Part shown: one piece after another, positions 55,836 to 64,000 of the stretch
How positions within the stretch are numbered: position 1 is the first letter of the stretch
Layout: every line of letters starts with the position of its first letter
NCBI GenBank assembly: GCA_031308135.1
Contig: JAHLJT010008756.1
Location: 106,295,271 to 106,359,270 of the forward strand
Direction of reading: 5' to 3'
DNA: 64,000 bases
From: Acheta domesticus
Lineage: Eukaryota; Arthropoda; Insecta; Orthoptera; Gryllidae
Made by a program: the position numbers and the translations under genes
Notes under the pieces: model-generated
What the model saw: only the letters and a program-made list of their open reading frames with translations
Told to the model about the DNA's origin: nothing
Databases searched by the model: none

Positions 55836-56510
55836 GCACCGTTATTTCGTATTAAAACAAAGGAAATAACCCAATATTGGTGTAATCTGTTGATTGCCAG
55901 TCCCGACCAGAGAGTATCCCGACACACGAGTATGCGCTCAGCAATTCTCTCGTAAGGTAACCTGCAGACTGCAGGCATCCCGTAGTACACTATGTATGAC
56001 AGCTCCGTGTTTGTTCTTGCATGCTGTACTAAACAGATGTGGAAAGCTTATGTTACCTTTGCAGATCATTATAATTTCTCGCCCCTTCGTATTATGTTTT
56101 TGATTTTCACTACAAATTAGTTGTATGTTTGATGGGATTTTCTTGGCCAAAAGAGAAAAATGACACGTCACATTCCGATCAAAATATTCATGATAAGATT
56201 TTTTTATAAGTAGTAGGTTTCAATGACAGACCACTATTACCAAATATTTGATTCCTTTATTTCTAATTGTGTTATTTGGTACACATATCACATCATATTG
56301 ATCATTACGTTTACGAGAAACGTACGAGTCCCCGAAAAAACGGTCGGCTAAGCATTATGGGACATGTACTACCCCAAGCTTTACTTCCCTACGATGACAT
56401 TATGAAGACATTCTGCCAATTTTGCTTCTGAAAAATTCGACGATTTCAATCGAGATTGAAACAGCCCTTGATATCACTCATTTTGGTATATGAGGCCAGA
56501 AACTAATCAT
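55836..56510. other. No gene seen
   Basis: Mixed-composition non-coding sequence up to the assembly gap. Confidence 0.5.
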
Positions 56511-56610
56511 NNNNNNNNNNNNNNNNNNNNNNNNNNNNNNNNNNNNNNNNNNNNNNNNNNNNNNNNNNNNNNNNNNNNNNNNNNNNNNNNNNNNNNNNNN
56601 NNNNNNNNNN
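56511..56610. other. Assembly gap (100 N)
   Basis: Exactly 100 N bases; the round number suggests a placeholder of unknown true length. Any open frame across it is meaningless. Confidence 1.
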
Positions 56611-58069
56611 AATTTCTCTTATTTGGTTCAATGGTACATGTAAACGAGCATTTATTGTTTCATATATATGTATTTTCCTAAAATAAGCAAAAATCGATGT
56701 CATTCCCTAAAAACAATTTCCCGTGGACAAAATTGCGTTTACATAGTGTTTGAAACACACTCCATCAGAAACAACAACAAATTAACTTAAACAAATTTTG
56801 TTACATGTGTAATTAAAATGACGATATTTTTATTCTAACTCTCAGAAATATAGATGAGCATTTAAAATACAAGGAAACGATCTTTTCTTTGTAATCTTGA
56901 TTACACAAGACATTCCAGTATGATGGCTACGAATTTCTATTTATTCGCAACGCTGTCTCTTCGAAATAATATTCTGAACTCCCTTATCTGAATCTTGAAA
57001 TTTCATCAGTGAATACGATTAGGAATAATTGCAACGGAATTAAATAATTTCATTCTTTGCACTTGTGTAATCGCCATCACTGAGACGGGTATATCATATA
57101 CAGAAAGCTGTCCTCAAAGGGATTCGGCAGCAACTCAAAAGTAGAAAGAGATTTCTCTGAAGCGAATAAAGCTCGTCAGCATTACTGAAAAAATCATAAA
57201 TCTTGATTGATATCACTCTCCTCTTTTCCCTCATTCCTATAGATTTTAAAGCAGCTTCTGACTTCACAGAAACACAAACAGACCGTGTGTTGGTGGGTTG
57301 TCGAAAAAGGCAAAATAAGACAAAATGGTCAAAAACAGCTTCAGAGGTAAATAGAGAAAATAAACTAGACTACTACTTAAACAACTCCAGAAGTCCAATT
57401 AAGTGTATTCCTATTGTTAAAAGTCATAAAATAATGACAATAACAAAAAGGCATTATACCAAACATCCGGTGGTTAGAAGTGAGCACTAGCGTAACAAAT
57501 TGAACAATTGCGCTCTCCGCCATATTGTAGGCAAATGCGGCGCGCGGTCCATATATTACTGTGTATCTTAACACTATTTTCACCAATATTACAGACTCAA
57601 AACTTCCATAATACATTGCAAATGTCCCTGTCAGCTATGATTAATAAATACGAAAATTTGAACTTTAAAAAAATGTAGTTGGAAATAGCTGGCGTTGTTG
57701 GCATGCAATTGGTGCCCTTTCAAATCATGTCGAATAAATGTTTTATTATTATTTTATGTTGGTGTAATTATAATTCCCAATGTTTCTTTAGATAAAGTGG
57801 ACAGAAACAATAGCTTAAAAATAAAACTAACAATAGAAAATCTCTTGGTTATAATTGTGAGAGTAACTTCAGTTTAAATCAGCTACTGACAACAAAATGC
57901 TTTACGAAGTACTGTCAGTTCTGTGCAAACGTACATTTAAAATCGTTACACGAGTAAGTAAATTTTAAAACAATTGGTATTCTTTCCAGTTAATTTTTTT
58001 GATGATTGATCAATGATGATTCCGGTTGCATCAATGCTAAGGTCATTAGTTCCGTGAGTGTAGTGCGTG
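56611..58069. other. No gene seen
   Basis: AT-rich non-coding sequence. The frames at 57203-57490 and nearby show no motif. Confidence 0.5.
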
Positions 58070-58530
58070 TTTTTTGCTCGGGATAGTGGCGGCTATTTCT
58101 CCCGCTAGATGTGAAATCCGGCGCCGATCTACTGCCGGCTACGGCGGAAAAAACCACAAGCCATGAATCTGCTACAGCGGGGCCACCGCCCCAGCCGGAA
58201 AAAGTTCTAAATTCCTGATTGGTCCTCCCGCCTATGTTATAGTGTATGCATGTAAGTGTGTGTGTGTGGTGTGTGTGTGTAAAGTGTGGTGTGTGTGTGT
58301 GTGTGGTGTGGGATGTGTGTGTGTGTGTAAGGGATGAGGATAGGGAAGGAGGAGGAAGAAAAGATTGCGCACTCTCGGTGGCTGGTTCTACTCCGCATTT
58401 GCCTGATATTGATCGAAAATACTACAGAAAACTACCGATCAGATCAGCCAGCCAGCTAAATTCTCCTCCAGACAGCGTCAGTACTCGACCTAGCTAGTGT
58501 CGAAAATCCTGCCTCCGTCGCGAAGACCTC
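58070..58530 (-). repeat. SINE-like repeat, copy d, with (TG)n tract
   Basis: GCCACCGCCCCAGCCGGAA, then a (TG)n tract (58254-58330), then GGATAGGGAAGGAGGAGGAA, TACTACAGAAAACTACCGAT and GCTAAATTCTCCTCCAGACA. This is the reverse-complement order of 9760-10110 and 37740-38155. The (CA)/(TG) tract sits at the same internal position in these copies. Confidence 0.55.
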
Positions 58531-60189
58531 GAAGCTATTACGTCCCGGTCAGAGGCTCTGCAGTGATATCAGTTGATGACTCTGAGCCACCTCTCCCAGT
58601 CACTTTCCAGTTTAGAGATTAATTGTACAATTGAAACATATGATTCCAAAAGCAATTTCAACAGAGATATTTTTATCATTTTTGCATCGTTTTGTTGCCC
58701 TCCTTACCTAATGCAGTTTCTTGTTCTGAAAGAGGGATTCAAATTATTCTGTAAAGTAAAAATGATTTAATTAAAGCTTGCCACACAAACAACTTAATTC
58801 TTAAGAATGCTATGAAATGACCAAAACTTGACAAGGGGCCTCATTTACCAATTTTTAATCATGTGAACAAGTTTTCAAAAATAAAATACTTTTGACTTTG
58901 ACTTTTACTTTTGAGTAAGAAATGTAAATATGTAGTTTTATACGCGGTGTGCAGGTATGCTAGGACCGAATGAAAGTATACGTTTCAATTAGATGAAAAA
59001 TACTCATAAGTTACTAAACGAAACATGTCTTGGTTGTGTCATTTGGGTTTGCTTCTCATAACCCTAATGTTGCTTCATTTTGCCCTTCAGCATTACAGAA
59101 TCATGAAGTTCTCGTTATATATTTTTATTGGTGCATAAATAATAGTCTTTGTAGAGCAAGAAAAAGGACTGAAATATAATAATTTACATGAGAATTACCC
59201 ACAACTCTTGTCATCTACGGACACACAACACACCTACCTGCAACTGCAAAAGAACTATGGCGCAAAGCGAAGCGTTTAATGTACACTACACCAGCGCTAT
59301 ATAGTATCTAGGGAATACTATCCAATATCTTTGATTAATACATGATTCTCAATTAAGCTAATTTTTTCAGTTTATGATCCTAAAGGATTCAAAATTCATC
59401 TCAAAACGATACGTGGGAACGTGTAAATAGAAAAGTTAAATTCTGGTAAAGCATATACTTTTACATGGTACAAAATTCAATGAATTCTGAGTTACGCAGT
59501 TGAGAATTTTCAGAAACCACATGATGTTTTCCTTCCTGTTCCAAATAAACGTGATATTATTGCTTTCAAAAACCTGGATAACCCTATTTGACACAGACTG
59601 GAAACCGTGATTTTGAGCATGTAGTGAAAGAAACATTCAGTATACTACACAATATCTAGTAATCTTTCCTTACCTTCATAGCATTAGATAAATTTTTCCT
59701 ACCGCAATATCCTCGCCAATTCTTTTGAATTGTAATTGCAGCTTGGTGAAGGCGGGTAATGTGACATCTTTCTAAAAATCCTCTTACCCATCTTTGAATG
59801 TTAACGAACTGCTATGAATTCCACATGCTACATTTTTCTGCTTCTCTAAAGTTTAATAAAAAACACAAACGTACATTTTATTTTTCTTTAAGTATTAATA
59901 ACAATTGTTTCAGATTTACAAGTACTCACTTTTTCCCTTTTTTGAATTTCATTAAAAGTAAATCGGCGTCATATAGAATCTATCAACAGAAACCATAGTG
60001 GTTAAAACAGAAGCTTAGAGAACAGCTTTTCATGAAATAGTAAACTACGTTCTACAAATATTCATATTTTCATCGTCTATTGCCTATTTTACATGTCAAC
60101 TTCGATAACTCGGTAGTGATAGAAAGTGAATATTTGTAAGTAAACAAATACTTCGATTTGCAACAAAAGAATGAGATCGTAATTCGTTT
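58531..60189. other. No gene seen
   Basis: AT-rich with no recognisable repeat termini or coding frame. Confidence 0.5.
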
Positions 60190-60372
60190 ATTACTTTCTC
60201 ATATCCGCACGTATACACGGAGTAATAAAACGTAGTATAGAGAAAGTTATGTAATGATGCGGAAAATCAGTTTCGATATTTCAACGGAAATACACGTTTG
60301 GGGTCCCCTGATACTGAAAAAGGTGGGTTTTTTTTCCCCCTCAAAACGTCCCGTCCATCCATCGGTCATGTA

Positions 60373-60405
<33 letters not shown>

Positions 60406-60845
60406 TGTGTGTGTGTGTTGTGTGTGTGAGTGTTGTGTGTGTGTTGTGTGTGTGTGTGTGAACAACACTAGCGCCTAAACTATGAGAACGATTTTTTTTC
60501 CAAACTGAATAAACCGCAATTAATCTGGCCTGAGTCGAAGCTCTGCGATTTGAAAAATATTCATTTATTTTGGGGATACTGTACATGAAGCTCCTCAGAG
60601 AATAGATTGAAATCCACTTATAAAGGTAGCATAGGTCCCATTGAACCGTTAATTCTGAATTTTCGAAGAAATTTTTCGGCTCTACTCTTAGGAAACAGAA
60701 AAAAGTAGAAAACTTCAAAAATATGTACTTTAGGCGGTGATAGATGGTTAGCAAGTGTGTGTGGCAAGTTCGAATAGCTAACCTAGGCCAAAGAAATAGA
60801 AAGCTAATGCGAGAAAGTCTGTGCCACACTGTAGTACCACTAGTT
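60190..60845. mobile_element. ACTTTC repeat, compact copy with a (TG)n core
   Basis: It runs from ACTTTCTCATATCCGCACGT...GTAGTATAGAGAAAGT (60194-60248) to AATGCGAGAAAGTCTGTGCC...CCACTAG (about 60843). At the place where other copies carry GTCTGCCC or GTCCGTCC repeats, this one has a (TG)n tract at 60374-60459, with GTCCATCCATCGG at its edge. Confidence 0.7.
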
Positions 60846-61094
60846 TTATAGGATGGATACCTATGGATATTTTCTTCACTCCAATATTTACTGTTTTATT
60901 TCATATCTAATTGATAAATTGATAACATCAAAATATAGGTAATTATTTGATTGAAACTAATACAAAACTTTATAATAATATTTCAACCATTTCTTGCAAG
61001 AAACCAGACGCTTTGAAGTATAAGAACAATGCCAATTTCTTAAAATGATCTTAGATCAACTTGACTCATATACTCAACAGCAGGGTCAACGCTG

Positions 61095-61215
61095 TTATTT
61101 TACTTCTCGCCTTTCTACGTACTATGAAGAGAAAGCAGTGTAATTCTGTGTCAATTGTTCGACAGGAAAAGTATTGTCGGACCCTGGTAACGAAAAAGTG
61201 GATAAATCTTGTTTC
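61095..61215. repeat. ACTTTC repeat, terminal fragment
   Basis: ACTTCTCGCCTTTCTACGTA...GAGAAAGCAGTGTAATTCTG and GGTAACGAAAAAGTGGATAA match the palindromic end of the family (compare 62826-62960). Confidence 0.6.
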
Positions 61216-61289
61216 TGTAAGTAGTAAATTACTTAATTACTTCCTCTAACACTTAACACGAAGAAATTAATTTGGGGTACTACCCACTC

Positions 61290-62040
61290 GATTTGTCTTA
61301 CCGAATTTAGGAAGGCGATGATCTGGCGACGCCTGAAGAAGACCACGTCACCATTCTGTATGCGGTGCAAGTTGCTGAAATTGAAAGTCGCTTAGATGGG
61401 ACGAAAATGCCATAACTCCAGGAACAGATAAGATCAAAGCCACATACCTTCAGGCGTAAAAACGTAAGTATTGTCGCTACTAACACCCCAATCTACACGG
61501 TGTTTTTGTGCCATTTGAGTGAAAAGTTCTTCGCGAACCAGTCAGAGACATGAAAAAAGCAGTGAGTGGTGTCGGTTATGTGCTGTCGATACATCCAAGC
61601 ACTCAACATGTGGCTATTCGATGGCCTATATACAGGGAAGGGATCCCCAACCCCTTTACTAATTTGGCAATGGGCTCTTGCGTTGTTTCTACCATTATTC
61701 ATCACCCCTCAAAAAGCGTTGAGGTGCCAATTAGTAGAGGAGAGGAACAGGGGGAATCTCTTGTCTCCACTCATTTATCTCATGGAGTGCCTCCATGAAA
61801 ACTGGAAAACGAGTCAGGGTATCCGCTGTTGGAAAGGAAAGTGTCTTGTTAACATTTGCTAATGATCTGAGGCTGTTAGCAAAAAATGCTCTGGGGGTTT
61901 AAACACTTGGTTGATATTGTGTGAAATCTTGGGGTCATCGGCATTGTCCGGAACTTCATTTCTTCAGCATTTGAACGATCCTGGTTCATTGACTCCCATC
62001 TGGAAAGGATGGAGGAAAGAATTACTATGGTGAGTAATGA
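61290..62040 (+). pseudogene. Degenerate LINE reverse transcriptase
   Basis: Several frames give recognisable blocks in order. DDLATPEEDHVTILYAVQVA and ITPGTDKIKATYLQA (about 61318-61460) resemble the region before RT motif 1. VEVPISRG, QGESL and LSPLIYLMECLHENWK (about 61720-61805) correspond to the RQGxPLSP block. LTFANDLRLLAKNAL (about 61850-61895) is the catalytic box with FADD changed to FAND. Stops and frameshifts separate all blocks. The clade cannot be fixed; an R2/R4-like lineage is possible. Confidence 0.55.
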
Positions 62041-62077
62041 TCATACTTTTACATAACTGGATGTTAACCACTTTTTA

Positions 62078-64000
62078 TTTTCCCGTATATGTAGTATAGG
62101 GAAAGTTATGTAATGCTGCGCGAAAAAACGGCGGATATTTGGAAGAAAAAAAATTCATCACCGGGCTCTGATAACAAAAAAAGTGGATAAAACCAGTTTC
62201 TAAATTAAGAAAAAATCCCGTAACACGCGGTGTAGCCAGAATCCCTCTTTTGTGGGTCCTTGATACAAAAAACCAATTGAAAGCAAAACGTCCGTCTGTC
62301 CGTCCGTCCGTCTGTCCGTCCGTCCGTCCGTCTGTCCGTCAGTCTGTGAACACTACTAGCGCCCAAACCATACATACGACTGTTTTCAAATTGAAGAAAC
62401 GCCTGTCGATCTGGCTCAACTCGAAGCTCTGACATTTGGAAAATGATTCCGTAAATTTGGGAGTACCTTTCATGAAGACCCTCGAACATATTCAAAGTTT
62501 TTTTTCAAAAACGACTCCAAATTTTTTCTTTTAATTTCTTGTAAGAACAGAGTAAAATACCTTATAAAGGTGGCATACGTCTTAATTTCAATGTTAGCTC
62601 TGAATTTCGAAAATTGCAGAAGTTTGAAGTTTTTCGGCATCTTCTTACGACTACAAAATTGAAGATAAAAGATTTTTCCTCCAAATAATTTTTATTCTCC
62701 AAAGTAAGTTCTTTCATTAACATTTTATTGAAAATTTTAGTAGTTTTCGCGAAATATTGCGTGCAATAAGTGCAATTTTTAAAAAATTACAAAAACAAGA
62801 TTTTATCAAAACAGCTCCATATTTTTACTTTCCCTACTACTTACTATACGTACGTACTTACGTGTAATATAGGAAAAGTTGTGTAATGCTGCGCGAAAAA
62901 ACGGCGGATTTTCGGCAGGAAAAACTTATTACAGGACCTTGGTAACGAAAAAGTGGATAAATCCAGTCGCTAAATTAAGAAAAAATCGCCTAACACGTGG
63001 TGCAGCCAGAATCCCTATTTTGTGGGTCCGTCCGTCCGCCCGTCTGTCTGAACAACGCTGGCGACTAAACCGTTCAGCCGACTTTCTCCAAAATTGATAC
63101 TCCCCGTTCGCTCTGAATGATCTCGCGGTTCCTTGAATTTGAAACCGATATTTTAATTTTGGAGGGTACTTTACATGAAGCCCCTGAGATATTCAAAATT
63201 TAAAAAAAAAATGGCGCCAACAATTTTGACTAAATTTTGTAGTTGGATAGTCTGAAGGTCGTTTAAGAGAATGACGTACGTCTCAAGTTGGTTGAAAACT
63301 CTGATTTTTCGAAAATTGAAAAAATTCAATTTTTTTTCGGCATCTTCCTACAACTACAATTACGAAGATATTTTTTCTTAATGAAATGTGTTCATAAAAA
63401 CAGGTCTTCAAATACGGTCATGTTCAATTTTTCAAAACATAATAATTTTTTTTCAAAAAATTATGTCAAACAGACAATTTTTTTTATTTTCGTTAAACCA
63501 TTTTTTATTAAAAACCGCACAACGTTTTTTTATTAAATGGCGGACCTGATTATAAAGGAAGCTTAAGAGAATGGTGCAGCTTTCATGTTCGTAGTAATGC
63601 CTAATTTTGCAAAAATTTTAAAAAATTAAAAACAATTTGGCGTCTTTCTACTACTACAATTGTGAAGACACGATTGTTTTTTTTAAAGAAATATGCTCAT
63701 CAAAAACAGATCTTCAAATAAGGTCATGTTGAATTTTTTAAAATATGAGTAGTTTTTCTATAATTTCCTGACAAACATAATAGCCCGCTCGGAATTGACT
63801 GCGCTTCGTTTTCGTCGTTTTCTTACTACAATTTTAAAAATACAAATTTTTCTCAATTAAATGTATTTATCAAAACTACATCTTCAAAAAGGTCATGTTT
63901 AATTTTTTCAAAATACGAGTAGTATTTCCATAATTTTGTAACAAACATAATAGCCAGCTGTAAATTTACTGCGCTTCGGACGGCTGCATGCGTCGTAAAT
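62078..64000. mobile_element. ACTTTC repeat, two copies head to tail (runs off the window)
   Basis: A first palindromic end (TTTTCCCGTATATGTAGTAT...GGGAAAGTTATG) lies at about 62080. A second (ACTTTCCCTACTACTTACTA...AGGAAAAGTTGTG) lies at 62826. The first copy has a GTCCGTCC core at 62290-62345, the second a shorter one at 63027-63055. From 63290 on, three diverged units end with AACAAACATAATAGCC(C/A)GCT. The window ends in CTGCATGCGTCGTAAAT, the inverse of the starts at 17640 and 52570. Confidence 0.7.

Noticed and set aside
56490..56703. Open frames crossing the N run
   Set aside because: The gap sequence is unknown, so the frames are artefacts.

Overview
The window looks like insect nuclear DNA: AT-rich, with long introns, one recognisable host gene and a dense load of transposable elements. 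The mix (R4/Dong-type LINE, BEL and gypsy-type LTR elements, Tc1, hAT, pogo, tRNA-like SINEs) and the sparse coding suggest a large-genome insect, perhaps a polyneopteran such as a stick insect or orthopteran. The species guess is inference. A 100-base run of N at 56511-56610 is an assembly gap.

The host gene is on the minus strand. Six consecutive 3' exons of a CRIM1 (cysteine-rich motor neuron 1) orthologue lie at 51787-51683, 49968-49612, 38523-38364, 35107-34666, 27629-27444 and 26900-26551. They encode antistasin-like repeats, four von Willebrand factor C (VWC) domains, one transmembrane helix and a short cytoplasmic tail. All internal junctions are phase 1 with GT-AG sites. The N-terminal exons must lie beyond 64000. 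Exons 38364-38523 and 34666-35107 each carry one base too many, which breaks the frame; assembly or sequencing error is as likely as mutation. The probable long 3'UTR occupies roughly 22400-26550. A separate, unrecognised plus-strand exon is at 10674-10884.

Left part (1-21300): an internally deleted gypsy-type LTR element (1-2403), three copies of a ~1 kb interspersed repeat, a broken minus-strand gene of a repeat-associated family of unknown function (about 8265-5320), a SINE, a decayed Tc1-like transposon (11659-13060), and two R4/Dong-like LINE copies abutting (TAA)n arrays (13713-16640).

Middle part (21300-52000): the CRIM1 exons, with introns that hold a second, truncated Tc1 copy, a 1.16 kb element with ~200 bp inverted repeats, two SINEs, a pogo-like element with a hAT element nested in it (8 bp target duplication), and a complete 7.2 kb BEL-type retrotransposon (41087-48278) with near-identical LTRs, a 5 bp target duplication and no reverse transcriptase.

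Right part (52000-64000): mostly repeats, plus a relic of a second unknown arthropod gene family (54280-54905) and a degenerate LINE reverse transcriptase (61290-62040).

The most distinctive thing is a non-coding repeat family, here called the ACTTTC repeat, with about a dozen full or partial copies covering roughly 12-13 kb. One end is a palindrome/hairpin whose stem is kept while its inner sequence changes. The other end is a small hairpin followed by CACTAG. The body is built of diverged ~300 bp direct repeats, and one fixed position holds a simple-repeat tract that differs from copy to copy.
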